Both the position numbers and the translations under genes were made by a program. The notes under the pieces are model-generated. The model searched no databases. It worked only from the letters and a program-made list of their open reading frames with translations, and was not told the DNA's origin. From positions 55,698-119,697 of the forward strand of contig CAIOSI010000024.1 in the NCBI GenBank assembly GCA_903860975.1: 64,000 nucleotides of DNA, written 5' to 3'. Source of the stretch: an uncultured Alphaproteobacteria bacterium (GTDB taxonomy: Bacteria > Pseudomonadota > Alphaproteobacteria > Caulobacterales > Caulobacteraceae). Shown piece by piece: positions 8,546 to 17,682 of this stretch; position 1 is the stretch's first letter; each line of letters begins with the position of its first letter.

Positions 8546-9340
8546 ATGAGCATCCAGGCGTATGACGCCGACATGGTCGAGCCGCCCGGCATCGAGGCTC
8601 TTGCCGCCGCCGGCATCGGCAATCTGTGGCGCTCGCTGGGCGGGATTTGGCCGCTGTGGTCGCTTCTGACGTTCGTTTATGCGATCAGCGTCTCGGTCCT
8701 GCAAAGCCAGGGCGCTCCAGGGGTCGGGGGTGGATTTTCAGGGGGGCTCACGTCCGGGGTCCTGGCGAGCTCTGCCGGCTCGAGCTTGGCGGCTGGCCTC
8801 GTGACCGGGGTCGCCGTGCGCACATTTCTTTATCGCCAAGGCGCGTGGAAGCCAGACCTGGGCCTGATGGCCTACGCTGCCATCATTGCCCTGCTGGGGA
8901 CCGTGCCTGCCGCGCTCGTCACCGTGGCGATAGCTCAGGTCCATGCCGGCGGACAGGTATCGCTGATGGGGGATGCCGGCATGACCGCCGGGGGTCTCGC
9001 CTTCGGTCTGTTGGTGCTTTGGGCGGCATTGCGCCTTACGTTGTGGCCGATCAGTGCTCTGGTGGGCGATTGTGAAATGAGCCCAGGCAAATCCTGGCAG
9101 CTGATGCGAGGCGCGGTCCTGCGCTATGTTTTGGCGGTGATCCTGCTGAGCGCGCCGGTGTTCATCCTGCAACTCGTCGTTGTGATGCTGATGCAGCCCC
9201 AGGGGCAGATGTTAGGCCAGCTCGCAGCGGCGCCGTTCAACAGCTTGATGGCGCTCTTGGCCGCCGCTGTGGGCGCCGAGATCTACCGTCTACGCGTACA
9301 GTTGCACCCCAGCGCGCCCGTCGTCGAGGGCGAGGCCTAG
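8546..9340 (+). CDS. Multi-pass membrane protein of unknown function
   Basis: The 264-aa product has about six predicted membrane helices (roughly residues 28-50, 75-95, 105-130, 145-170, 190-215 and 225-245) separated by short loops. No catalytic motif is visible. It loosely resembles the membrane domains of DUF975 or GDPD-type proteins, but I do not recognise it. ATG 8546 is preceded by GGGAGG. It stands alone between a pseudogene and an insertion-sequence relic. Confidence 0.7.
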   Translation: MSIQAYDADMVEPPGIEALAAAGIGNLWRSLGGIWPLWSLLTFVYAISVSVLQSQGAPGVGGGFSGGLTSGVLASSAGSSLAAGLVTGVAVRTFLYRQGAWKPDLGLMAYAAIIALLGTVPAALVTVAIAQVHAGGQVSLMGDAGMTAGGLAFGLLVLWAALRLTLWPISALVGDCEMSPGKSWQLMRGAVLRYVLAVILLSAPVFILQLVVVMLMQPQGQMLGQLAAAPFNSLMALLAAAVGAEIYRLRVQLHPSAPVVEGEA

Positions 9341-9380
9341 GCGCGCCCACATGCATCGCAGCCTGAGCCTGATGGCTTCA

Positions 9381-9584
9381 AGGTGGCCGAAGGCTAGGTG
9401 TTGGGTGGCCGCGCGTTCGTATCGGGTTGCGAAGCGCTGTCAGGACCGGAGCTTGTTGAAGCCGCGCTCGATGGGGGTCTTGAGTTTGTCGACGCTACGG
9501 GTCGCAGGGGATGGCCGTTTTGCCAAAGCGGTCGGGAGGGATGGCGACCTCAGCGTCGATCTGGTCCAAGGGCTGGCGCAGGCT
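9381..9584 (-). mobile_element. Degenerate IS5-family transposase 3' end, copy A
   Basis: Read on the minus strand, this holds the end of an IS5/IS427-type DDE transposase: AEVAIPPDR, then (after a frameshift) LKTPIERGFNKLRS, a TGA stop, QRFATRYERAATQHLAFGHL. The family motif is IERxFNxLKxWRRxATRYDK, so the TGA stands where Trp or Phe is expected. No intact transposase, terminal repeats or target duplication were found. It is a direct repeat of 12513-12715. Confidence 0.75.
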
Positions 9585-9956
9585 TTTGGCGTCCTGGGTG
9601 CGCCCCGGCGAGGACAGCCATTTGCCTTTCGATCTTCCGGCGAGGTCAGGCCTGTGCGCAGGTCGTGGCACTGACTTGGGCCAACCCGACGCAACTTTCT
9701 AAGCCAACGCCGTGGTCTAAGAATGCTGCGCCCTGCACGAAGTCGCAGTCTTCGTCGGCTGCAATGAAGAGAAGAGTATCGAGTATCCAATTCCCAAATA
9801 AATATCTGATTTTTCATCGAAAATAATTCGAAATTTAGGTTCATAAAAATCTTTTGACTGACTAAATTTCGCAAAAACATAATAATAATGTTGGAAAAAA
9901 TACAATAGTTTTAGATCTAAGCCGCGCGACGTAATTTTTAATCGTGGGGTTTAGTT
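9585..9956. other. AT-rich gap before the TonB receptor
   Basis: There is no credible gene. From about 9770 the base composition drops sharply to AT-rich (AAATAAATATCTGATTTTTC, then AATAATAATGTTGG), unlike the rest of the window. It must hold the promoter for the receptor, but I cannot place -35/-10 boxes with confidence among many AT matches. A short string (ATATCTGATTTTT) recurs in the other AT-rich gap near 49960. Confidence 0.6.
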
Positions 9957-12410
9957 TTGGTCGCGCACAAGGGATTTCTGTTGACGTTCGCGTCAGTGAT
10001 TCCACTTCTCGTTATTGCGTCTCAAGCCTGGGCTGCGACAGAGGAGACGTCCAAAGACCTCGAGCAATTGACGGTGATCGGATCGCGCGCCCTTCCCCGC
10101 ACGGCGCTTGAAAGTCTTGCCCCCGTGGACGTTATTTCCCGCGAAGAAATCGATCATACGGCCTCGGGCGAACTGGTCGAAACCCTTGCCGCGCTTGTCC
10201 CGTCTTTTGACGTGCAGTCCCTTCCGGCGCTCGACGCCACAATCTTTGTTCGGCCCGCCCGGCTTCGCAATCTGTCCCCAGACCAGACCTTGGTGCTGTT
10301 GAACGGAAAGCGGGTTCATCGCTCGGCGATGATGATGAACCCCAGCTACGGCAGCGCCTTTCAAGCCCCAGACCTCGACCAGATCGCCGGGTCGGCGCTT
10401 GGCTCCATTGATGTTTTGCGTGATGGCGCGGCGGCTCAGTACGGCTCGGACGCCATCGCCGGGGTCATCAACTTAAACCTCGACGATAGCGCTGCGCCTC
10501 GGGCGTTCGCCCAGTATGGCCAGTATCGCCCCGGCGACGGCGAAGGCCCCCGGATCGGCCTACATTGGGGCTACAAGGCCGATGACGTCTTCATTGCCCT
10601 GACCGGCGAATATGTGAACACCGGCCTTACCTCGCGTTCTCAGCCCGGCACCAATCAGATAGCCTCTCAGGCGGCGTACCCGAGCCTGACCTTTCCCAAG
10701 CTCGAGGTGAACTGGGGCCAACCTTCGCGGGAAGCCACGCGCCTTGCCATGACCTCCGGCGCCGAGATCATGGGCGTCTCGCTTTACAGCTTCGGGACCT
10801 GGGGCCAGGGCCATGGCGTCGGCGACTTCAACTATCGCGGGCCTGTCGGCAGCTACGCCAGCGTCTTCAAGACCAGCGCCGCCTTCCCAGGCTGGGATCT
10901 GAGATCCATCTATCCCACGGGCTTCACGCCACATTTCGGGTCCAATGACCAGGACGTCAACCTTATCGCGGGCGCGAAGAAGGCGTTTGCCAACGGCCTG
11001 AAACTCGATTTCAGCATCGACTATGGTCGCAACCATATCGCCTATTCGATGACCAACTCCATCAACGCCTCGCTCGGCCCGAACAGCCCGACCAGCTTCA
11101 ATGACGGCGCGGTTGAGCAGACGGAAATGAACTACAACCTTGATGGGTCGATTCCGCTCAATGTGCCGCAAATGGCCAAGCCGGTCGTCCTGGCCTTCGG
11201 CGCCGAGCAGCGCTCCGAGCGCTATGTCATTAGCGCCGGAGATAAAGCCTCCTACGCGATCGGTCCGGGCGCACCAGGTCTAGCCTGCTGCTCCAGCGGA
11301 TTCCCGGGCTATACGCCGGCAAATGCCGGGGCCTGGAGCCAGACCACGTCAGCGGCCTATATCGACGTCGATACAACGCCAACAAAGGGCTGGAGCCTCG
11401 ACGGCGCGGTGCGTTACGAGGATTACAATACGTTCGGCGGGACGACGAATTGGAAGCTGGCGAGCCGTTACGAGGTCTCCGACCAGTTTGCCTTGCGGGG
11501 CTCTGTTTCAAGTGGTTTCCGCGCGCCCACGCCAGCCCAGCTTTACAGTGAGGGCCTCTCGCAGTTCCTGCCGTCCGCGACCGCGTCCATCACCACATCG
11601 GGGCGGTTCAGTCCTGTGGGGCCCGTCGCGAAAATCCTGAACGCTCGTCCAGGGGTGAATATCCAGGCTCTGCGACCGGAAACCTCGCATAACCTGTCCG
11701 GGGGGCTCGTCTGGCATTCCGGATTTGGTCTTGAAACCACCCTGGATGTCTACAAGATCGACATCGACCATCGCCTCAATAACTCGACGACCTACGTCCT
11801 GACGCCGGCCGAAACCGCCGCTCTCACGGCCTTGAATATTCCGAACCTGCAAGCCATTTCCCAGGCCAATTTCCTACAAAACGACTTCAACACCACCAAC
11901 AGTGGCGTGGATCTGGTCTCGGCCTACCGTCAGACGTTGGGCGGTGGCCAGATGGTTCTCACCACGGCGATCAGCTATATGGAAACCCGCGTGACCGGCG
12001 GCTCCAAATCGCTGAACCCCTACAGTAAGAAGGTCTACGAAGACGCTCTGCCAAAGCTGCGCGGTACGATCTCGGCAGACTATAAGCTTCAGGCCTTCGC
12101 CTTGAATGGACGGGTCCGCTACTATGGCAGCTGGTCGGATTTCACCGACACCTTCCCTGCCTCGGCCACCCCCAGTGCAGCTTATCCGACCTATCAAGCT
12201 CAGGTTTTTTCGCCGATCGGCTTCCTTGATCTGTCGGCGACCTACCAAGCCACCTCGAAGGTGACCTTGAGACTTGGTGCCGATAACGTTTTGGACACCT
12301 ATCCCAATCGCGCGCAGTCCCAAGCCTTCCGGGGCCTGATCTACTCGCGTAACACCCCCTACAGCACCGACGGGGCCTACTACTACGCCAGGATCGAAGC
12401 CAAGTTCTAA
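9957..12410 (+). CDS. TonB-dependent outer-membrane receptor
   Basis: The 817-aa protein imports a ligand across the outer membrane using TonB/ExbBD energy. A signal peptide (LLTFASVIPLLVIASQAWA) is followed by a TonB-box-like stretch (LEQLTVIGSRA). The plug domain follows (PVDVISREEIDHT, then LLNGKRVHRSAM and DVLRDGAAAQYGSDAIAGVI). A 22-strand-type barrel ends in Phe (YYYARIEAKF), the usual outer-membrane insertion signal. The only workable start is TTG 9957. No ligand genes flank it: it is isolated between two IS5 relics and preceded by an AT-rich leader, which suggests transfer or rearrangement. The substrate is unknown; the AQYGSDAIAGVIN plug resembles broad-specificity Caulobacterales receptors. 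Confidence 0.92.
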   Translation: MVAHKGFLLTFASVIPLLVIASQAWAATEETSKDLEQLTVIGSRALPRTALESLAPVDVISREEIDHTASGELVETLAALVPSFDVQSLPALDATIFVRPARLRNLSPDQTLVLLNGKRVHRSAMMMNPSYGSAFQAPDLDQIAGSALGSIDVLRDGAAAQYGSDAIAGVINLNLDDSAAPRAFAQYGQYRPGDGEGPRIGLHWGYKADDVFIALTGEYVNTGLTSRSQPGTNQIASQAAYPSLTFPKLEVNWGQPSREATRLAMTSGAEIMGVSLYSFGTWGQGHGVGDFNYRGPVGSYASVFKTSAAFPGWDLRSIYPTGFTPHFGSNDQDVNLIAGAKKAFANGLKLDFSIDYGRNHIAYSMTNSINASLGPNSPTSFNDGAVEQTEMNYNLDGSIPLNVPQMAKPVVLAFGAEQRSERYVISAGDKASYAIGPGAPGLACCSSGFPGYTPANAGAWSQTTSAAYIDVDTTPTKGWSLDGAVRYEDYNTFGGTTNWKLASRYEVSDQFALRGSVSSGFRAPTPAQLYSEGLSQFLPSATASITTSGRFSPVGPVAKILNARPGVNIQALRPETSHNLSGGLVWHSGFGLETTLDVYKIDIDHRLNNSTTYVLTPAETAALTALNIPNLQAISQANFLQNDFNTTNSGVDLVSAYRQTLGGGQMVLTTAISYMETRVTGGSKSLNPYSKKVYEDALPKLRGTISADYKLQAFALNGRVRYYGSWSDFTDTFPASATPSAAYPTYQAQVFSPIGFLDLSATYQATSKVTLRLGADNVLDTYPNRAQSQAFRGLIYSRNTPYSTDGAYYYARIEAKF

Positions 12411-12512
12411 GCTCAGATCTCGTGGGGCCTGTGGTACTGCGGCTGCGATGACGTCTGGCAAAACAGCCTGGGACGAGGCCACATTCATCGCGGCCAGAGC
12501 AGGATGACGTCC

Positions 12513-12715
12513 AGGTGGCCGAAGGCTAGGTGATGGGTGGCCGCGCGTTCGTATCGGGTTGCGAAGCGCTGTCAGGACCGGAGCTTCTTGAAGTCGCGCT
12601 CGATTGGGGTCTTGAGTTTGAAGGCGCTCGTGTCGTGGGGGATCGCCGACTTGCGTGAGCGATCGCGAGGGATGGCGATCTCAGCATCGATCTGGTCCAA
12701 GGGCTGGCGCAGGCT
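12513..12715 (-). mobile_element. Degenerate IS5-family transposase 3' end, copy B
   Basis: The minus strand reads AEIAIPRDRSRKSAIPHD, FKLKTPIERDFKKLRS, a TGA stop, then QRFATRYERAATHHLAFGHL and LLWPR. This is the C-terminal quarter of an IS5/IS427-type transposase. It has the same orientation as copy A and carries the identical TGA. Here the frame upstream of the TGA is still open, so it is less decayed than copy A. The gap from 12411 to 12950 contains nothing else recognisable. Confidence 0.75.
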
Positions 12716-12950
12716 GGCGATCGCATAGCGATGACGAAATAGCTTCAGCCAACCCACATTTAGAACTTTGTTCGGCGGCGTCGCGCGCACGCCGCCGGTT
12801 AGAGTTTGAACCGTTTGAAATCCCTAGACAGGTGCCGGTTTAGGGGGCTTTTGCACCTGCAGGGTGCCAACGGCTTTGGTGGATCGTTTGTGGTGAGGCT
12901 CGAGCGAGCCCAGGTGAATTCGCCACCCTGCCGAGCGACGTTGGGGATCT

Positions 12951-15194
12951 CTAGAGCCGCCCTTTGCGGAACCGCTCCGCCGCTTCTGCGCGCGCCTCCG
13001 ACTTCACCCGCCGAACCGCGCCTCGGTCGACCTCTTCGCCGGGCGCGGTCAAAATCTCGTTAGCGAACTCGAGGTCGAGCATCTTCAACCGTTTGATCTC
13101 GTCGCGCAGCCGCGCGGCCTCTTCGAATTCAAGGTTTGAGGCGGCGGTCCGCATGCGCCCTTCCAGATCGCGCAAGGTGGCTTTGAAATTATCGCCCAAG
13201 AAGGGCTTCGAGCCGTCCTGCGCCACGCCCACGGGCACGGTGACCCGGTCCTTCTCGTAGGGGCTGGCAAGGATATCCTTGATGCGGCTTTTGATGCTGG
13301 CCGGCGTGATGCCGTGTTCGGTGTTGTAGCTTTCCTGCTTTTCCCGTCGCCGCTGGGTCTCGGCCATGGCCCGTTCCATCGAACCCGTGATGGTGTCAGC
13401 GTAAAGGATCACCCGCCCGTCCACGTTGCGCGCTGCGCGCCCGATGGTCTGGATCAACGAAGTCTCTGATCGCAGGAAGCCTTCTTTATCGGCATCCAGG
13501 ATGGCGACCAGTCCGCACTCTGGAATGTCCAGACCTTCGCGCAGCAGGTTGATGCCCACCAGCGCATCGAAGGCACCAAGCCGCAGATCGCGGATGATCT
13601 CGATCCGCTCCAGGGTGTCGACGTCGGAGTGCATGTAGCGAACCCTCAGGCCCTGCTCGTGCATGTACTCGGTCAGATCCTCAGCCATCTTTTTGGTCAG
13701 GACGGTGATCAAGGCGCGGTAGCCTTGAGCTGCGACCTGCCGGACCTGGTCGATCACATCGTCGACCTGACTGAATCCGTCCTTGCTGACCGGTTTGATC
13801 TCCACTGGTGGGTCGATCAGGCCTGTTGGACGGATTACCTGCTCAGTAAAAACGCCCTTGGTGCGCTCCATTTCCCAGGTGCCAGGGGTGGCTGAGACGT
13901 GCACCGTGTCCGGCCGCATGGCGTCCCACTCCTCGAACTTGAGCGGGCGGTTATCGATGGCCGAGGGCAAGCGGAAGCCATACTCGGCCAGCGTGAATTT
14001 CCGCCGATAGTCTCCCCGGTACATGCCGCCGATCTGCGGCACGGTCTGGTGGCTCTCGTCAACGAACAGCAAGGCGTTGTCGGGGATGTATTCGAAGAAG
14101 GTCGGCGGTGGCTCGCCGGCCCGGCGCCCCGTCAGGTATCGGCTGTAGTTTTCGATACCAGCGCACGAGCCCGTCGCCTGGATCATTTCCATGTCAAAAG
14201 TTGTCCGCTGTTCCAGCCTTTGGGCTTCCAGCAGCTTGCCCTCAGCCACCATCCAGTCGAGCCGCTCCTTCAGCTCCTCTTTGATGTGGGTGATCGCCTG
14301 ATTGAGCGTTGGGCGCGGCGTCACATAGTGGCTGTTGGCGTAGATTTTTACGCCTTTGAGGTCTGCTGTCTTCTTGCCGGTCAGCGGGTCGAATTCGGTG
14401 ATGGCTTCGATCTCGTCGCCGAACAGGCTGATACGCCAGGCGCGGTCCTCGTAGTGGGCGGGGAAGATCTCGATGGTGTCGCCACGCCGGCGGAAGGTCC
14501 CGCGCTCGAAGGCTTGGTCGTTGCGCTTGTATTGTTGGGCTACGAGGTCGCCCATCAGCTTCTTTTCGTCGATCCGCTGGCCCGGCTCGAGTGTGAAGGT
14601 CATCGCCGTGTAGGTCTCGACCGAGCCTATCCCGTAGATGCACGAGACGGACGCCACGACGATCACGTCGTCGCGCTCCAGGATCGCGCGGGTGGCAGAG
14701 TGCCTCATCCGGTCGATCTGCTCGTTAATCGATGAGTCCTTTTCGATGTAGGTGTCGGTGCGCGGTACGTAGGCCTCAGGCTGGTAGTAGTCGTAGTAGG
14801 ATACGAAGAACTCCACCGCGTTCTGCGGGAAGAAGCTTTTGAACTCGCTATAGAGCTGAGCGGCGAGCGTCTTGTTGGGCGCCAAGATCAAGGCCGGTCG
14901 CTGGGTGAGTTCGATGATCTTGGCCATCGTGAACGTCTTGCCGGACCCGGTGACGCCGAGCAGCACTTGATCATGCTCGCGGGCGTTAACGCCTTCCACG
15001 AGCTCTGGGATCGCGGTTAGCTGGTCGCCGGCCGGCTCATAGTCGCTGACGAGTTTGAAGAGTTGGCCGCCTTCGGACTTGGCGGGTCGGTCTGGCCGGT
15101 GCGGCTTCCAGAGCATCGGCATCGTGTTCTCGTCATAGTCGAACGAGGCGGCGATATCAGCGACGTTGGTGACAGGTGCTGGAGAACGGGCCAT
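12951..15194 (-). CDS. uvrB: UvrABC excinuclease subunit B
   Basis: UvrB is the damage-verification helicase of nucleotide excision repair; it is loaded by UvrA and nicked with UvrC. Visible motifs are Walker A (GVTGSGKT, about residue 85), the beta-hairpin region ([20 protein letters not shown]), the helicase DESH box (LFVDESHQT), motif VI ([12 protein letters not shown]) and the C-terminal UVR coiled coil ([16 protein letters not shown]). ATG 15194 is preferred over the TTG at 15203. The 747-aa length is slightly above the E. coli size because of short N- and C-terminal extensions. No GAAC/GTTC-N7 SOS box was seen upstream. Confidence 0.97.
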   Translation of the reverse strand: MARSPAPVTNVADIAASFDYDENTMPMLWKPHRPDRPAKSEGGQLFKLVSDYEPAGDQLTAIPELVEGVNAREHDQVLLGVTGSGKTFTMAKIIELTQRPALILAPNKTLAAQLYSEFKSFFPQNAVEFFVSYYDYYQPEAYVPRTDTYIEKDSSINEQIDRMRHSATRAILERDDVIVVASVSCIYGIGSVETYTAMTFTLEPGQRIDEKKLMGDLVAQQYKRNDQAFERGTFRRRGDTIEIFPAHYEDRAWRISLFGDEIEAITEFDPLTGKKTADLKGVKIYANSHYVTPRPTLNQAITHIKEELKERLDWMVAEGKLLEAQRLEQRTTFDMEMIQATGSCAGIENYSRYLTGRRAGEPPPTFFEYIPDNALLFVDESHQTVPQIGGMYRGDYRRKFTLAEYGFRLPSAIDNRPLKFEEWDAMRPDTVHVSATPGTWEMERTKGVFTEQVIRPTGLIDPPVEIKPVSKDGFSQVDDVIDQVRQVAAQGYRALITVLTKKMAEDLTEYMHEQGLRVRYMHSDVDTLERIEIIRDLRLGAFDALVGINLLREGLDIPECGLVAILDADKEGFLRSETSLIQTIGRAARNVDGRVILYADTITGSMERAMAETQRRREKQESYNTEHGITPASIKSRIKDILASPYEKDRVTVPVGVAQDGSKPFLGDNFKATLRDLEGRMRTAASNLEFEEAARLRDEIKRLKMLDLEFANEILTAPGEEVDRGAVRRVKSEARAEAAERFRKGRL

Positions 15195-15294
15195 GACCCG
15201 CAAGGTAGGTTTTCAGGAGGCCCAGCGCCACCCCATGGAACGCTGTTGCTGACAATGGGTTGGCAGGCGCAAGGTGCAAAAAACCGGAGGACCC

Positions 15295-15687
15295 ATGGCA
15301 AAAGACCACCTCGATGCAGAGGCCATTCGCGCTGCCCAGGGCGTGCTCGACGCGTTCATGACGGCGTTCAACGCGCGCGACATCCCAGCCTTCGAGGCGA
15401 CCTTCAATTTCCCAAGCGTGCGGTTGGCAAGCCAGGGGTTGGTGATCATAAACGCCGGCGACATGAAATCGGAGCGCTTCACCAGCGGCGCGCTGGTCGA
15501 TTGGCATCACTCAGCTTGGGATCGCCGCCACGTCATCCACGCCAGCTCCGACAAGGTGCATATCGACACTCGCTTCACCCGCTACCGCAAAGACGGCTCG
15601 GTGATCGGCGGGTTCGATTCGATCTATGTCGTCACTCGCCAGGACGGCCACTGGGGCGTGAAGGTCAGGTCGAGCTTCGCGCCTTAG
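15295..15687 (+). CDS. SnoaL/NTF2-like fold protein, unknown function
   Basis: The 130-aa protein has the alpha+beta cone pattern of NTF2-like domains: helix AAQGVLDAFMTAFNARD, then FEATFNFPSVRLAS and strands VHIDTRFTRYRKDGS, SIYVVTRQDGHWGVK. ATG 15295 follows GGAGG, so the ORF-track start is seven codons too long. Such proteins bind small hydrophobic ligands or act as isomerases; the ligand cannot be told here. It is divergent from uvrB and its stop codon overlaps the convergent hydrolase gene by 4 nt. Confidence 0.65.
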   Translation: MAKDHLDAEAIRAAQGVLDAFMTAFNARDIPAFEATFNFPSVRLASQGLVIINAGDMKSERFTSGALVDWHHSAWDRRHVIHASSDKVHIDTRFTRYRKDGSVIGGFDSIYVVTRQDGHWGVKVRSSFAP

Positions 15688-16607
15688 TTCTTGCGCCGAG
15701 CATTCAGCCAATCCTTGATCGTTCGGTCGACCAGATCTTGGGCGTCGTGCTGCACAAAATGTCCTGCCGACGGGATCATCAGGATGGTCGAGTCGGCGGC
15801 AACGTAATTCCAGGTCCCCGCATGGCCAGCCGCGTTGAGTGCTGTGTCCTTCATTCCGTGGATCACCAGCACGGGAACTTTGATTGACGGATAGGTCTGC
15901 GCGGGCGGCGGCGGCTCGCCAGGCGTGATCTTGGGATAGTTGGCGCGATAGTAATTCATCATCGCGGCGAAGTCGGAACGCTTGAAGGCCTCGACATACC
16001 CAGCCTTCTCCGCTGGGTCCTTATTGGCCATTGAGGCTAGGCGCTCAGCCGTCAAGTTCTTCTCGGACCCTTCTTTTTGGAAGTCGCGCGCGTATTGGCT
16101 GTTGGACTGCTGATCCTTGTTGGTCGCCAGCTCTCGGGCCATGCCCGCTGGGTGGGGTACGGCCATAATGACGAGCTTGTTTACGAGATCGGGGCGGGTC
16201 AATACCGTCTGCCAACTGATCGCCGCACCCCAGTCGTGGCCAATCAGTATGGTCGAGGTCTGCCCCTCCGCCTTGATCACGGCGTCAATATCGCCGATCA
16301 GGTTGGGCATGGCGTAGGCGGCAACGCCCTGAGGTTTATCGGAGAGGTTGTAGCCCCGAGTGTCCATGGCCGCGACGCGGTAGCCGGCCGCCGACAGTGT
16401 GGCCATCAAAGGTTTCCAGGTCGCCCAATAGTCGGGAAAGCCGTGTACGAGCACAACCAGCGGACCCTTGCCTTCAACCACGTAGTGGATCTTCACTCCG
16501 CTGTTATTGGCGTACTTGTCCTGAGACTTGACGCTGGGCGCGCCGTGCGCGGCGAAGGCCAGGGTCATCGCAACGGCGACGAGACCGGCCAGGGTCAGTT
16601 TGCGCAT
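15684..16607 (-). CDS. Exported alpha/beta hydrolase, epoxide-hydrolase-like
   Basis: The 307-aa enzyme has a signal peptide (MRKLTLAGLVAVAMTLAFA). The alpha/beta-hydrolase motifs are the oxyanion HGFPDYWATW, the nucleophile elbow GHDWGAAISW with Asp as nucleophile, and the C-terminal AGHFVQHDA histidine. An Asp nucleophile in a G-H-D-W-G elbow points to epoxide hydrolase or haloacetate dehalogenase rather than an esterase. A double palindrome 30 nt upstream (16638-16658) suggests control by a TetR-type repressor, although no regulator gene is adjacent. The substrate is unknown. Confidence 0.85.
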   Translation of the reverse strand: MRKLTLAGLVAVAMTLAFAAHGAPSVKSQDKYANNSGVKIHYVVEGKGPLVVLVHGFPDYWATWKPLMATLSAAGYRVAAMDTRGYNLSDKPQGVAAYAMPNLIGDIDAVIKAEGQTSTILIGHDWGAAISWQTVLTRPDLVNKLVIMAVPHPAGMARELATNKDQQSNSQYARDFQKEGSEKNLTAERLASMANKDPAEKAGYVEAFKRSDFAAMMNYYRANYPKITPGEPPPPAQTYPSIKVPVLVIHGMKDTALNAAGHAGTWNYVAADSTILMIPSAGHFVQHDAQDLVDRTIKDWLNARRKN

Positions 16608-16637
16608 CTTTGGAAGCCTCCTGTTTCGCTGACCATA

Positions 16638-16658
16638 ACACCGCTTACGGTGTAAGCG
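16638..16658. promoter_or_regulatory. Overlapping palindromes, candidate TetR-family operator
   Basis: The site contains two interlocked perfect inverted repeats, ACACCG-CTTA-CGGTGT and CGCTTAC-GGT-GTAAGCG. It lies about 30 nt before the start codon of the hydrolase gene, where a repressor would block transcription. The arrangement (short arms, odd spacer) fits TetR/AcrR-family operators; the regulator is not in the window. Confidence 0.6.
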
Positions 16659-17150
16659 ACAAGAGCCCTCGGCCTCGGTGCGCGGCCGTCTTCGTCAAAT
16701 AGTCTGCCTTCTGAGGGTGAGATGTTCGATGCCCTTTGACTGAAACTGCGCTGCCGATCGCCCATCGCGGCCCCGCTTGGGCAAATCGACGCGAAGATTC
16801 CTGACCCGCGGGAAGTCGGGAGGAGCCGTGCGTCCCTGTCGCCGTTCCCAGGGTGGGCGCTTCGTCCTGACCCGCCTTGCCCAAACGTTGGACGGGGGTA
16901 ACGCCTCGGTTGCTGGAATTCAAAAGGGCGAGCGCAATGGACCTCATCTCGCGCCGTCCAGCCGCCGTTGGCCGTCAGTCACCCGGCTCGTCAGGCCTCC
17001 GTTATGGGGTGTGAGTTGCGGGGCGTACGGCTGTCTCGCTGACAAGGGCCTGAGGCTTTCCGCAGCTGACCAATGAGCGGATGCGCGGGGTCCATCTTGC
17101 CCAAAATCACCGCTAAGCGCCCGTGCGAGCCGCGGCTTTAGCTTTTGTGG
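16659..17150. other. Gap without a recognised gene
   Basis: About 490 nt of GC-rich sequence. The ORF-track entries here (16645-16947 minus, 16777-17076 plus) have low-complexity, Arg/Ser-rich translations and no ribosome sites, so I leave them out. I see no tRNA or known structured RNA. Confidence 0.6.
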
Positions 17151-17348
17151 TCAAGGGTGTGGCTTGGATTCTTCCTGGACTTTACCCACGACGGCACCCG
17201 CTGCGCCGCCGAGCGCTGCGCCTACCGGGCCCGCGACGACGGCACCTACGACGGCCCCTGTGGCGGCCTTCTGTTCGGTCGTCGTGCTGCACGCGCCAAG
17301 CGCCAGGAACACGCTGGCGATCGCCAGCAAGCTAAGCGTCTTGCGCAC
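17151..17348 (-). CDS. Small glycine-zipper lipoprotein
   Basis: The true start is GTG 17348, with GGAG 11 nt upstream; the ORF track joins it to an unrelated upstream extension. The 65-aa product has a lipobox signal (LLAIASVFLALGACSTT). A glycine-zipper helix follows (GAVVGAVVAGPVGAALGGAA), as in SlyB/YMGG-type entericidin-like lipoproteins. It is probably anchored in the outer or inner membrane; the role is unknown. Confidence 0.75.
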   Translation of the reverse strand: MRKTLSLLAIASVFLALGACSTTTEQKAATGAVVGAVVAGPVGAALGGAAGAVVGKVQEESKPHP

Positions 17349-17682
17349 GGTGGATCTCCAATTCGGGGGGCGTCGCAAAGCACAACGTGACGGCTCGGCT
17401 CGAGGTTCCGCGCAACGATAAATAGGGCCGCGCTCAGCGGTTGAATCGTGTCCGAAACAACCGAAAAAACAGTCATTAACACCTGTGCGGCAACGCCCCA
17501 TTTCATGTTGCAATGCAAGATAGACTTGCCAAGTCGGCCTAATTTGTTCATAGACGCTTCACAAATTGCCGTCGCCCACCCCCATGAGTCCCGGGGTTGG
17601 CCAGCCAGCGGTCACTGCCAGCAAGAGCAGGGGCGACCGTGGCGACAATGTCGGGGGGCAGTTCGCCCTCGTCGTGTAGGAC
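17349..17682. other. Intergenic region between divergent genes
   Basis: This gap of 334 nt separates the glycine-zipper lipoprotein from the cell-wall hydrolase. It must carry both promoters, but no strong consensus box is evident. No gene or hairpin terminator was recognised. Confidence 0.5.

Noticed and set aside
8288-8704. 138-aa minus ORF across the hypothetical relic and the membrane gene start
   Set aside because: Only its C-terminal third resembles a real protein, and that part is better explained as a frameshifted relic.
15194-15294. Possible SOS box upstream of uvrB
   Set aside because: GAAC occurs once (near 15238) but the second half after N7 does not match; no GTTC-N7-GTTC was found.
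16645-17076. ORFs of 99-100 aa on both strands
   Set aside because: No ribosome sites, Arg/Ser-rich composition and overlap with the palindromic operator; treated as non-coding.
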